Source: an uncultured Solobacterium sp.
GTDB lineage: Bacteria > Bacillota_I > Bacilli_A > Erysipelotrichales > Erysipelotrichaceae
Reading direction: 5' to 3'
Length of the DNA: 64,000 nt
NCBI GenBank assembly: GCA_900552125.1
Contig: URYK01000009.1
Span: forward strand, 15,555-79,554
Shown one piece after another: positions 1 to 8,615 of this stretch (its first letter is position 1; each line of letters opens with the position of its first letter). The position numbers and the translations under genes were made by a program. The notes under the pieces were generated by a model, which had not been told where the DNA came from, did no database searches, and was given only the letters and a program-made list of their open reading frames with translations.

Positions 1-1115
1 TTACCTACTTCCTTATTTAATGCACTAGGAATAATATATTCTCTTGATAATTCTTCATCAGAAACTAAAGAAGCAATTGCATAAGCAGCTGCAATTTTCA
101 TTTCTTCATTGATATCTCTAGCACGTACATCTAAAGCCCCTCTAAAGATACCTGGGAAAGCTAATACATTATTGATCTGATTCGCAAAATCACTACGTCC
201 TGTTCCTACAATATAGGCCCCTGCTTTCTTCGCAAGATCTGGCATAATTTCAGGAGTTGGATTCGCCATAGGGAAAACAATTGATTTTTCATTCATTGAC
301 GCAATCATATCTTCACTTACTACATTTGGTGCAGATACGCCAATAAAGATATCACTATCTTTTATCACATCTTTTAAACTTCCCTTTTCAAGATTTTTGT
401 TCGTTACCTCTGCCAAAGCTTTCCTTTCTTCATTTAAGCCTGGTTTACCTTTATAAATAGCTCCATCGATATCACAAAGAACAATATTTCCAAAGTTCAT
501 CTGTAAAAGAATTTTCGCAATCGCAGTACCTGCTGAACCAGCTCCATTAATCACGATCTTCAAGCTTCCCATTTCTTTGTTTGTCAGTTTTACCGCATTT
601 AATAAAGCGGCAGCCACAACAATCGCAGTACCATGCTGATCATCATGGAATACTGGAATATCACATACTTCTTTAAGTTTTCTTTCAATTTCAAAACAGC
701 GTGGAGCCGCAATATCTTCTAGGTTTATTCCCCCAAAGCTTCCGGATAATAAAGAAATAGTATGTACAATTTCATCTACATCTTTACTTTTAATACATAA
801 CGGAATTGCATTCACTCCTGCAAATTCTTTAAATAGAACACATTTTCCCTCCATTACCGGCATACCAGCTTCTGGGCCAATATCTCCTAGCCCCAGTACT
901 GCAGTACCATCAGTAATTACCGCAACCAGATTTCCACGTCCAGTTAACTCATAACTCTTGTTTATATCATCTTTAATTTCTAGACATGGAGCCGCCACAC
1001 CTGGAGTATAGGCAAGACTTAAATCATCTTTATTTTCTATCTTCATTTTAGGCTGTATATCGAGCTTTCCTGCCCATTCTGCATGTAAACGTAATGCTTC
1101 CTTTGCATAATCCAT
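1..1115 (-). CDS. NAD(P)-dependent malic enzyme (3' end outside window)
   Basis: Oxidative decarboxylation of malate to pyruvate and CO2 in the cytoplasm. The first 371 codons are visible on the minus strand and the C-terminus runs off the left edge. Typical malic-enzyme motifs are present: SLAYTPGVA near the N-terminus, GLGDIGPEAGMPVMEGK, HDDQHGTAIV (metal/substrate site), a Rossmann NAD-binding segment, and RSDFANQINNVLAFPGIFRG. The visible end reads SREYIIPSALNKEVG, close to the usual C-terminus of the roughly 390-residue short bacterial form, so little is missing. NAD versus NADP preference cannot be read from the sequence. Confidence 0.93.
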   Translation of the reverse strand, partial: MDYAKEALRLHAEWAGKLDIQPKMKIENKDDLSLAYTPGVAAPCLEIKDDINKSYELTGRGNLVAVITDGTAVLGLGDIGPEAGMPVMEGKCVLFKEFAGVNAIPLCIKSKDVDEIVHTISLLSGSFGGINLEDIAAPRCFEIERKLKEVCDIPVFHDDQHGTAIVVAAALLNAVKLTNKEMGSLKIVINGAGSAGTAIAKILLQMNFGNIVLCDIDGAIYKGKPGLNEERKALAEVTNKNLEKGSLKDVIKDSDIFIGVSAPNVVSEDMIASMNEKSIVFPMANPTPEIMPDLAKKAGAYIVGTGRSDFANQINNVLAFPGIFRGALDVRARDINEEMKIAAAYAIASLVSDEELSREYIIPSALNKEVG

Positions 1116-1206
1116 TCTATATACCTCTCTTCCTTCTGTCCTATATTATACTATCACAAGCTCTAAAAGTAATAAATAAAAATATAAAAAGCTCTCTTAA
1201 CGAAAG

Positions 1207-1731
1207 CTACATATTTTCTTCAGTAAATAAAATCTCTGGATCCGCCATTACATGACGTACATAAATTGTATGTGCAACAGCCTCTACTGTATTTCTTAAA
1301 AGATACACAACCGGTCCCTCATCTTCACTTGGAACATGGTGCACTCGCTTATTCGTGAAAATGCATTTTAAGCACACTTCTAATTCTGCACAGAAATAAT
1401 CATATGCCTGATCAACAGGATATTTTTTAACCTGTACACCAATCAGATCACTAATTTCATCCATACTATATACCATCTTTAAAATACATACAACCATTAA
1501 ATATGCTACATGTTTTTTTGTATATCGTTTCTTAATAGGAGGCGATACAATACCATGTTTCACATAATTATTTATCATTGTGGAAGTGATCATTTTTTCC
1601 TGTCCCTTGACATAAAAAGGTCTTAAATAATCATTTAATAATGTTACGACCTGATCCATATATAAATCCATATCCGGCAATTCCTGCCACCGTGGGCAGT
1701 GAAATACTGGAGTTTTTTGTTTACTTCTCAT
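1207..1731 (-). CDS. DUF1836-family putative DNA-binding protein
   Basis: Matches the DUF1836 pattern: MITSTMINNYVKHGIVSPP followed by KKRYTKKHVAYLMVVCILK, a MerR-like winged-helix arrangement found in uncharacterised Firmicutes proteins. An open frame extends upstream to 1788. I place the start at the ATG at 1731 (protein begins MRSKQKTPVF) because a near-consensus promoter lies inside the longer frame, so the upstream codons would not be transcribed from it. GGTGAT eight bases before this ATG can serve as the ribosome site. Length is then 174 residues. DNA binding is inferred; the regulated target is unknown. Confidence 0.7.
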   Translation of the reverse strand: MRSKQKTPVFHCPRWQELPDMDLYMDQVVTLLNDYLRPFYVKGQEKMITSTMINNYVKHGIVSPPIKKRYTKKHVAYLMVVCILKMVYSMDEISDLIGVQVKKYPVDQAYDYFCAELEVCLKCIFTNKRVHHVPSEDEGPVVYLLRNTVEAVAHTIYVRHVMADPEILFTEENM

Positions 1732-1747
1732 TCTTATCACCATGCAT

Positions 1748-1776
1748 ATCGTAGCATTACTAAATGCAAATGTCAA
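1748..1776 (-). promoter_or_regulatory. Promoter of the DUF1836 gene
   Basis: On the minus strand TTGACA (1771-1776), a 17-base spacer and TACGAT (1748-1753) with an upstream TG (extended -10). The predicted transcript start near 1741 leaves only about ten bases before the ATG at 1731, so the leader is very short. Confidence 0.65.
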
Positions 1777-1861
1777 CTCATATATCATACCACTTTACAT
1801 GTTTTTAAATACTATGTGATATAAACGTCATTATTCATAATATAATTGCGTTAACACTAAG

Positions 1862-1883
1862 AAAAAAACGTCTTTCGACGTTT
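1862..1883 (-). terminator. Intrinsic terminator of the asparaginase gene
   Basis: AAACGTC/GACGTTT 7-bp stem with a GAAA tetraloop on the minus strand, followed by a T-run (A-run 1862-1868 on +). It overlaps the stop codon of the asparaginase gene. Confidence 0.85.
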
Positions 1884-2883
1884 ATGGTAATGTAATTTCA
1901 TGAACATAGGAAGTCTCAAATATTCGCTTAATTTCTTCATTATGATTTGTCTTCCCTAATGCCCACATCAATTTTGTAACACAAGCTTCACTTGTCATAT
2001 CATAGCCTTGAATTACTCCATGCTGAAGAACCTTCTGCCCTGTCTGATAAATGGAAAAATCGCTATGTTCATATAAACACTGACTACACACAACAACACT
2101 AATTCCCTTTGCGACGATTTCTTCTAGCTTTCCTATCAGATCTCTACGGACAAAATTGATTCCACCTGCCCCAAAGGCTTCAATAACAATGCCACGAATA
2201 TTCATTTCAGCTAACTTATCAAACAACACAGGGTTCATACCAGGAATCAGTTTAATCAGCACAACATCTTTACACAATGCATCTTCTAAAACAAACTCTC
2301 CTCTTTTTTGAATTAGAAGTTCTTTTTTAAAATGTAAGCCTCTTGAATCTACGATACCACAAGGTTCTACATTTACACTTTCAAAAGCATCAAAATTCAT
2401 TGTCCTTACTTTTACTACACGAGTTGCCAACATAATCTTACGATTAAAACAAACATAAACCCCAACAATATCTTCCATCACTGCAGTAAAAGCAACACGG
2501 ATATTTTCAACACCATCACTTAATGGATGTAGTAAAGGCAACTGACTTCCTGTCACAATAACAGGTATATCCAGATTTCTTAACATAAAAGATAGCGCAC
2601 TTGCGGTATAAGCCATGGTATCTGTTCCATGACTTATGACAATACCATCATAATTATTCTTCACTTCCGCAATCCTTCTTGCGATCAGCTGCCATTCTTC
2701 AGGCTGCATATTACTAGAATCAAGTCTTAATAAATCCTCACATGTAATCTCTATATTTTTATGATGTTCACCTAAATAGTGTAGAATTTCTTCACTTGTT
2801 AAGGAAGGAACCAAGCCCTCTTCACTTGAGCTAGACGCAATTGTCCCGCCTGTTGTTAAAAATAAAATCTTTTTCATAGTCAC
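1882..2883 (-). CDS. ansA: Type I L-asparaginase
   Basis: Hydrolyses asparagine to aspartate and ammonia. The N-terminal FLTTGGTIAS carries the first catalytic Thr and VISHGTDTMAYTASAL the second Thr-Asp pair; both family signatures are intact. There is no signal peptide, so it is a cytoplasmic type I enzyme, and 333 residues is normal. The start is GTG at 2883, five bases after AGGA; an in-frame ATG two codons on (2877) would put the same site 11 bases away and is less likely. Monocistronic, closed by the terminator overlapping its stop codon. Confidence 0.92.
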   Translation of the reverse strand: MTMKKILFLTTGGTIASSSSEEGLVPSLTSEEILHYLGEHHKNIEITCEDLLRLDSSNMQPEEWQLIARRIAEVKNNYDGIVISHGTDTMAYTASALSFMLRNLDIPVIVTGSQLPLLHPLSDGVENIRVAFTAVMEDIVGVYVCFNRKIMLATRVVKVRTMNFDAFESVNVEPCGIVDSRGLHFKKELLIQKRGEFVLEDALCKDVVLIKLIPGMNPVLFDKLAEMNIRGIVIEAFGAGGINFVRRDLIGKLEEIVAKGISVVVCSQCLYEHSDFSIYQTGQKVLQHGVIQGYDMTSEACVTKLMWALGKTNHNEEIKRIFETSYVHEITLP

Positions 2884-3067
2884 TCACATCCTTTTAAGAC
2901 TCATCTATTATACGATAACCTTCCCTTACTTGAAAAGTACTCTTTTTTCTTTTATTATCATGCTTAATTATTCATTTACTATTACATAATTTCTATGAAT
3001 ATTATTCAAATTTAATTTAATTCGTAGTATTTCCCAAATATTTTTTTATTTTTTTTAAAAAATACTA

Positions 3068-3096
3068 TTGCATATTGTTTATTCTTATGATATTAT
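3068..3096 (+). promoter_or_regulatory. Promoter of tRNA-Glu
   Basis: TTGCAT (3068-3073), 17-base spacer, TATTAT (3091-3096) preceded by TGA (extended -10). The start would be about 20 bases before the mature tRNA. The -10 upstream bases ATTCTTATGATA recur in the tRNA-Asn promoter. Confidence 0.7.
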
Positions 3097-3119
3097 ATAC
3101 AGGCATTCGCGGTAATCAT

Positions 3120-3195
3120 GGCGCGTTGGAGAAACGGTTAACTCACATGCCTTTCACGCATGCATTCACGGGTTCGAATCCCGTACGCGTCACCA
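3120..3195 (+). tRNA. tRNA-Glu (anticodon TTC)
   Basis: 76 bases including encoded CCA. Acceptor stem GGCGCGT/ACGCGTC (one G-T pair), anticodon stem CATGC/GCATG with loop CTTTCAC (anticodon TTC), and T-arm GGGTTCGAATCCC. Followed at once by an intrinsic terminator, so it is transcribed alone. Confidence 0.96.
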
Positions 3196-3207
3196 TGTAA
3201 AGAATGT

Positions 3208-3236
3208 ACGAACTATGATGATAGTTCGTTTTTTTT
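3208..3236 (+). terminator. Terminator after tRNA-Glu
   Basis: Nine-bp stem ACGAACTAT/ATAGTTCGT with loop GATG, then a run of eight T. Confidence 0.9.
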
Positions 3237-3283
3237 ATTCTAAAAAATAAAATTAATAAAATCATTTTTATGCGAAAAAGGGC

Positions 3284-3312
3284 TTGTCAAAACATTATTC
3301 TTATGATAGAAT
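3284..3312 (+). promoter_or_regulatory. Promoter of tRNA-Asn
   Basis: TTGTCA (3284-3289), 17-base spacer, TAGAAT (3307-3312) with TGA just upstream. Same architecture as the tRNA-Glu promoter. Confidence 0.7.
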
Positions 3313-3331
3313 ATCATAGCACTTGAGTTAT

Positions 3332-3407
3332 GCCTTAATAGCTCAGTAGGTAGAGCATCCGGCTGTTAACCGGCAGGTCACAGGTTCGAGTCCTGTTTAA
3401 GGCGCCA
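3332..3407 (+). tRNA. tRNA-Asn (anticodon GTT)
   Basis: 76 bases with encoded CCA. Perfect acceptor stem GCCTTAA/TTAAGGC, D-arm AGCTCAGTAGGTAGAGC, anticodon loop CTGTTAA (GTT), T-arm CAGGTTCGAGTCCTG. Own promoter and terminator. Confidence 0.96.
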
Positions 3408-3418
3408 TTTAAAACATT

Positions 3419-3441
3419 AACCTCGCTAGCGAGGTTTTTTT
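3419..3441 (+). terminator. Terminator after tRNA-Asn
   Basis: AACCTCG/CGAGGTT stem around CTAG, followed by seven T. Confidence 0.9.
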
Positions 3442-3463
3442 ATTATATGTACTTATAACATTT

Positions 3464-3490
3464 AAAAGGTAGGATCATAACAATCCTACC
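3464..3490 (-). terminator. Terminator of the GGDEF/EAL gene
   Basis: GGTAGGAT/ATCCTACC 8-bp stem (3468-3490) starting at the stop codon, with a short T4 run on the minus strand. Weak T-run, so efficiency is uncertain. Confidence 0.6.
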
Positions 3491-5607
3491 TATTTAATAT
3501 ATCCATTCTCAAAATCTTCAATTGATAACGGCTTAGAGAAATAATAACCTTGGGCATATTCACAAGAGAAATCCTCTAAAATATTCAATTGTTTCTTACT
3601 TTCAATACCTTTAGCAATAACAGATGTATTCTTTAATTCATGATACATATCAATTGTATGACGTACAATTGATTTAGCTTCTGTATTATCTTCTAAATTA
3701 CTAATTAATTCACCATCTACTTTTAAACGATGAGAGCGATAATCCGCATTATGAGTAAGGTTAGAAAAATGTGTGCCATAATCATCTAAAACCACAGTAA
3801 ATCCTTCTTTCATCAGCTGATCTTCCACTTGGCGAACAACTTTATCCATTATCTTAGAATGATTTTCTGTAATTTCTATATCAATCATAGATGATGTTAT
3901 TCCATTATTTTTACAAACCTCTTTAATTTTATTCACAACTTTATACTCCTGTAGAGTCACACGTGAGAAGTTTACAGAAATACGAATATCCTCTTTTCCC
4001 ATATCTTTCCACTTCTTTAATGTTTTACATACTGTATCCAACACAAAGAAGTCAATATGACGAATAATCTTCTCTTCTTCATACATACGTAAAAACTGAT
4101 CAGGAAAACGAAGCTTTCCATTATGTTCTCGTTTACGAACCAATGCTTCTGCCCCAACAAGTTTCTTCGATTGTATTTCGAAATAAGGCTGTAAATAAAC
4201 TTCAAATGCACCATCTTTAATATCTTTAAGAAGATTCCTTGCCATTAGCGCATGATTATTATATCTTCTCGTAGTCATAGAATTATAATAATTCTGTTTC
4301 TCTATATACATTAATTCATCAGCTTTAGCAATATCTCGATGAATATCAAAATCTCCTTCATTCCAGTGACTTCCAATAGATACATTTAAATTTTTATGCT
4401 GTTTAAATATTTCATGAAGTTCATCTACCTTATCACGAAATTCTTCTTCCTGCATATCTCGACGTAAGGCAATGAATTCATCTCCGCCAATACGATAAGC
4501 ATCTTTATCAAAGACCTGCTGAATCAGATTAGCGGTCTCCTGAATCATAAAATCTCCATAATCATGTCCATAACTGTCATTAATTTCTTTTAAACCATTC
4601 ATATCAACATAAACGATGCCTAATGACTTGGGAGGATCCTGTTCTAAATTCTGAAGAGTCTTATTATAGCGATTTCGATTATACAAGCCAGTTAATAAAT
4701 CCACAAAACTCATTCGTTCCAGCTCTAACATCATTCTTCGTTTTTCTAAATCGTTCTTCACAAAATACGTTAATGATGTCAGCAATGTTAAATCTTCAAT
4801 ATTATTTCTTAAATTGTCAACACCAATAAAACCGATAATTTTATTATTTTTTACTAAAGTTGCGGCCGCAATCGAAGTTATATTACGAAATGATAATCCC
4901 TCATATTCTTCATTATCAAGTGTCATTGATTCTTCTATATTTTTTATACAGAATTTTCCATTTTCATCAAAATGTTTGAACCATACCTCAAGTCTTTTTT
5001 GTGATATATCCTGATACTGTTCCATATTGGATTGAGCATCCTCTGCACACCACTCATATGTATTACTGTAAGTATCTTTCTCTTCATTATATTCAAAGAT
5101 ATATGTACGATCACCACAGTAATACTCTCCTACCATTTTTAATAATCGTTGGATTGAGTTTTCAACATCTTCTCCATTCAAAGTATGTATACAGCGAACT
5201 AACATCTCTTCGTTTGTTAGTCGCTTTTTTAATTCTTTTGTATGCTGCGTTTTTTCTGTAATATCAACTGCTATTTCTAAACGGATGTTTCTGCCTAATA
5301 CCTGCAGTTTTCTATCCTTGCTTAAAAAGTATTTTCCTACAAACGGATTATAATATTCATTCACATAAAATGTCTTCGTATTTAATAAATGATTAGTACA
5401 AAAGGAGCAAGGAGCATCCTCTCCCTGTAATACCTTATAGCATTTTTTACCCACAACATCTTCATTTGATTCAATACGATACAAATCACGTGCTTTTCTA
5501 TTCAAATACAGCAATTCATAAGTATCCATATCACTTAGATAAGCTGCATTATCCGATTCATCGGTAATCAATTGTGTATAATATGAAATCCATTCTTTAT
5601 CTTCCAT
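3490..5607 (-). CDS. PAS-GAF-GGDEF-EAL cyclic-di-GMP signalling protein
   Basis: 705 residues with no clear transmembrane segment, so a cytoplasmic sensor. Order: PAS-like domain (about 20-115, with the Cys pair PCSFC), GAF-like region (about 135-290), GGDEF domain with intact GGDEF at 374-378 and no visible RxxD inhibitory site, then an EAL domain from E487 (GAEALVR). EAL residues kept: ISVNFSR, EITEN, DDYGT, the Lys of LKVDG, and QGYYFSKP. The usual AEGVE is AKGIE, so the Glu taken as general base in RocR is Lys666. I infer an active cyclase with weakened or lost phosphodiesterase activity. Monocistronic; ATG at 5607 follows GAGGAATTGTT. Confidence 0.88.
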   Translation of the reverse strand: MEDKEWISYYTQLITDESDNAAYLSDMDTYELLYLNRKARDLYRIESNEDVVGKKCYKVLQGEDAPCSFCTNHLLNTKTFYVNEYYNPFVGKYFLSKDRKLQVLGRNIRLEIAVDITEKTQHTKELKKRLTNEEMLVRCIHTLNGEDVENSIQRLLKMVGEYYCGDRTYIFEYNEEKDTYSNTYEWCAEDAQSNMEQYQDISQKRLEVWFKHFDENGKFCIKNIEESMTLDNEEYEGLSFRNITSIAAATLVKNNKIIGFIGVDNLRNNIEDLTLLTSLTYFVKNDLEKRRMMLELERMSFVDLLTGLYNRNRYNKTLQNLEQDPPKSLGIVYVDMNGLKEINDSYGHDYGDFMIQETANLIQQVFDKDAYRIGGDEFIALRRDMQEEEFRDKVDELHEIFKQHKNLNVSIGSHWNEGDFDIHRDIAKADELMYIEKQNYYNSMTTRRYNNHALMARNLLKDIKDGAFEVYLQPYFEIQSKKLVGAEALVRKREHNGKLRFPDQFLRMYEEEKIIRHIDFFVLDTVCKTLKKWKDMGKEDIRISVNFSRVTLQEYKVVNKIKEVCKNNGITSSMIDIEITENHSKIMDKVVRQVEDQLMKEGFTVVLDDYGTHFSNLTHNADYRSHRLKVDGELISNLEDNTEAKSIVRHTIDMYHELKNTSVIAKGIESKKQLNILEDFSCEYAQGYYFSKPLSIEDFENGYIK

Positions 5608-5731
5608 AACAATTCCTCAATCTTAATAAACTGATATTTTTATATAATTAGATTATATCCTATCTTTTTTATGATTGTAAAGTTTATTGCTGTGAAAAGA
5701 ATTAAAATTTATTATTAAATATCTTATCATC

Positions 5732-7765
5732 TTAAGCCAATTGAATTAACTCATTATTTATACAATGACGAATATTTAATGTTTTATTTTCATTTGTAAA
5801 TTGTACTCGCATCATACCTTCACTGATTTTCAATATACGACCTTCCCCTAAGCTAGTGTGTTTAATTCGCATTCCTCTTTTTAAATCGCCTTCTTTTAGC
5901 TTTTTCGGCTGTACAGCTGCTGTTGCTCCGCTTTCCTTTACTTCATCTTCTTTTGGCGCATGAATTTCATAAATAAATGGAGATATTTCTAGTCTTGTCA
6001 TATCTAATCGTTTTGAGGTGAAGAACTCTAATTGATGAACTGCTCGAGTTACGCCTGTAAAAAACATACGACGTTCTAAGTGCATTTCTTCTTCATCTAA
6101 ACCTTGTCGAGGGAAAGTAGATCCTAAACAATCAATCAATGCAACACGACTAAATTCCATTCCTTTCGCACTAGGAATACTACGAATATGAATTCGGCTA
6201 ACTGGTTCACAGATAAATTCTTTCATTTCTTTAAGACGGCGAAGGAATTCAGCAGGTTCTTCATAACGTAAGGCAATTACCTTTAACGCAAGCAGACAGG
6301 AATCATTCATCAATGTATTTTCTTTCAGCATTCTAGCTTTATAACCTAGTTTTTCTAAGATAAAGTTAATCATGATATGTGTTCTTAAAGTAGAAGCCAT
6401 ACGTATATTTTCCATAGATGCTGCCAGTTTTTTCTTCCCTGATGCACGATAACTGCTTTCCATTAATGCCTGATAAACGTCTACACTATCATCTTTTCTC
6501 AATCGTTCCGCAACATCAATTAATACCTTTTTAGAAATATCAAAGCCAAGCTTTTCATAGACCTCATAAAAAGCACGCATGTCTTTTGGATCAATTAATA
6601 ATTCTATAATATTACATAAATCTTTTACTAATGGTTCCTGCAGGAATTTTTTTACACTGCCCTGGAATGTAAAAGGCACATTATGCTTCATGAATAATTC
6701 CACTAATGGAATTGCCAATGCCTGATCTCGATATAAAAATGCAATGTCACTTTCATCTTCCACTACTTTACGAAGTGCATACTCATACATACGATCCAAT
6801 GTCGCAAATCCTTTAAATTTAAGCTCGGCAGTTTCATCACTTACACACTGCATAACCTGATTGTCTTTATACATAAAGGAATTAGCTAAATCAAAAATAG
6901 TGCGATTATTACGATAATTCATAGTCAAGGTTTCACACTCTGCATTTGCATAGGTTTCTTTAAAGCTATCTAACCCCTGTAAAAATGCACCATGTTCATA
7001 ATCCAAACATTGATCCTTATCCGCAAACATAACCATTTGTGTATTATTAGAAAATAAAAGTTTTAAGATAACATGAGACACAAAAGAAAGTTCTTGTGCA
7101 TCATCAACATGAACATGAGTATAACGATTAGAAAAAGTCTGTAAAATAGCTGGCTGACTCATCAGAACCCTTGCACATTCACACAATAAATCATCCTGGT
7201 CATAAATACAGCGGTCATTTTTAAACTTCTCATACGCCTTTAAAAACGCAGGAAAATCCATACCTTCAAAAGTCAATGAAGATATTTCTCTATCACTTAA
7301 CATCATTGTACGACAAGTACTGATCTGACGCATCAGACGCTGTAATGTAACTCCCCTTAATTCTAACGCAAACATTTCTTTTGCTAGACGACGAATTACT
7401 TTTTCCATGTCGCGATAAGCTTTAAAAGATTCTTTCTGTATAGTCTTATCATAGAAACGGATAATACGATATGCAAAGCTATGCATATCTACAAACGAAG
7501 GCATCAAGTCATCATCACAATAAGCATAGCGATATTCTTTTGCCATTCGCTTAGCGGCTGTTCCATCAAACACTAAATTTAGAATATTTGATGGATCTAC
7601 TTCCTGACACTTCATTAAATAAGCATTTCTTGCTAAGAAAAGGAATGTTTTACCACTCCCTGCTCTTCCATCTATAAATAATGAATGATCTACATCACAG
7701 ACTATTTTCTGTTTTTGATCATCCATTTCTAATTTGTATTCATTTCGTAATTCTTCAAAATTCAT
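5732..7765 (-). CDS. UvrD/PcrA-like superfamily 1 DNA helicase
   Basis: 677 residues. Walker A is GRAGSGKTF near the N-terminus, motif IV-like TMNYRNNRTIFDLANSF, and motif VI-like FFTGVTRAVHQLEFFTS near the C-terminus. The C-terminal 55 residues (GMRIKHTSLGEGRILKISEG) resemble the Tudor-like tail of PcrA that contacts RNA polymerase. Shorter and more divergent than PcrA (about 740). Motif II reads VDDAQEL rather than DEAQD, so the usual catalytic Glu is Asp. Probably an accessory repair or transcription-associated helicase rather than the housekeeping PcrA. Confidence 0.8.
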   Translation of the reverse strand: MNFEELRNEYKLEMDDQKQKIVCDVDHSLFIDGRAGSGKTFLFLARNAYLMKCQEVDPSNILNLVFDGTAAKRMAKEYRYAYCDDDLMPSFVDMHSFAYRIIRFYDKTIQKESFKAYRDMEKVIRRLAKEMFALELRGVTLQRLMRQISTCRTMMLSDREISSLTFEGMDFPAFLKAYEKFKNDRCIYDQDDLLCECARVLMSQPAILQTFSNRYTHVHVDDAQELSFVSHVILKLLFSNNTQMVMFADKDQCLDYEHGAFLQGLDSFKETYANAECETLTMNYRNNRTIFDLANSFMYKDNQVMQCVSDETAELKFKGFATLDRMYEYALRKVVEDESDIAFLYRDQALAIPLVELFMKHNVPFTFQGSVKKFLQEPLVKDLCNIIELLIDPKDMRAFYEVYEKLGFDISKKVLIDVAERLRKDDSVDVYQALMESSYRASGKKKLAASMENIRMASTLRTHIMINFILEKLGYKARMLKENTLMNDSCLLALKVIALRYEEPAEFLRRLKEMKEFICEPVSRIHIRSIPSAKGMEFSRVALIDCLGSTFPRQGLDEEEMHLERRMFFTGVTRAVHQLEFFTSKRLDMTRLEISPFIYEIHAPKEDEVKESGATAAVQPKKLKEGDLKRGMRIKHTSLGEGRILKISEGMMRVQFTNENKTLNIRHCINNELIQLA

Positions 7766-7865
7766 AATTCACCACTCACTTCTAGTCGAGATATTATTAT
7801 ACCTTATAATTCATGTAAATTCTAATAATTTTATCACTTTTTTGAGAATATTCACTTGTAAATGC

Positions 7866-8468
7866 TTACACTTCATCAGTTGTTAAAAAAGGAATGGAAT
7901 CATATGGCAAGCCTAAATAATTCAATATCCCTATATATATCGATAAACCAAATAAAAACTGATTATCTAATAATTTTTGCGCATCTTCTTCATTTGTCAC
8001 ATAGCCTAATTCTACTAAAATTGCCGGCATATTTGTTCTTCGCAAAACATATAAAGATGGATTTGTACGTACAAGATTATCTTTAGTTTTTACTATATTA
8101 ACAATGGAATCTAATACATCTACAGCCAAATCATAAGCTACTGAGTTTCTTTGATACACATAGACTTCCGAACCATTGATATTAGGATTTGGATTAGCAT
8201 TTGCATGAATACTTATAAAATAATCCGCAGGCCATGCATTTGCTTCCTCTACTCGAGCTCTTAGGCTACTAGCCTGATCTGTACCTAATACAGTGTCTGG
8301 GAATCTGCGCGAAACTTTCACTTCAAAACGAGGATCTGCAAATAAAAAAGCCGCAAGATATATTCCTACCCAATACGTAACCTCTGACTCTACAACACCA
8401 TTTCCTTCTGCACCAGCATTAATATTACCTGGATTATGCCCTTGATCAACATATATTTTTATAGCCAC
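7866..8468 (-). CDS. N-acetylmuramoyl-L-alanine amidase (Amidase_3)
   Basis: Cleaves the bond between MurNAc and the stem peptide of peptidoglycan. Zinc ligands and catalytic residues are visible: H in VDQGHNPG, E in VVESEVTYW, H in FISIHANANP, and the catalytic E in AILVELGYVTNEED. It is only the catalytic domain (200 residues) with no signal peptide or wall-binding repeats, so export is unclear; lysis-type amidases can look like this. The start is GTG at 8468 behind a strong GAGGAGGAG. It reads in the same direction as the helicase downstream, 100 bases apart. Confidence 0.9.
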   Translation of the reverse strand: MAIKIYVDQGHNPGNINAGAEGNGVVESEVTYWVGIYLAAFLFADPRFEVKVSRRFPDTVLGTDQASSLRARVEEANAWPADYFISIHANANPNPNINGSEVYVYQRNSVAYDLAVDVLDSIVNIVKTKDNLVRTNPSLYVLRRTNMPAILVELGYVTNEEDAQKLLDNQFLFGLSIYIGILNYLGLPYDSIPFLTTDEV

Positions 8469-8557
8469 TAAATCTCCTCCTCTACGTTATCCTATGTTAT
8501 TTTTCATAATCGGTTCATCACTCATTTCTATTTATAAAAAATTAATAAAATAAAGAT

Positions 8558-8585
8558 TTGGTTTTTGTAAATATTTTAGTATAAT
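8558..8585 (+). promoter_or_regulatory. Promoter of popT
   Basis: TTGGTT (8558-8563), 16-base spacer, TATAAT (8580-8585), about 30 bases before the start codon. Confidence 0.6.
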
Positions 8586-8615
8586 TATCTTCGGACTGAA
8601 AGGAAGTGATTTCAC

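Noticed and set aside
3110..3410. Integration site of a mobile element at the tRNA genes
   Set aside because: No integrase gene nearby and no repeated tRNA 3' end found in the window.
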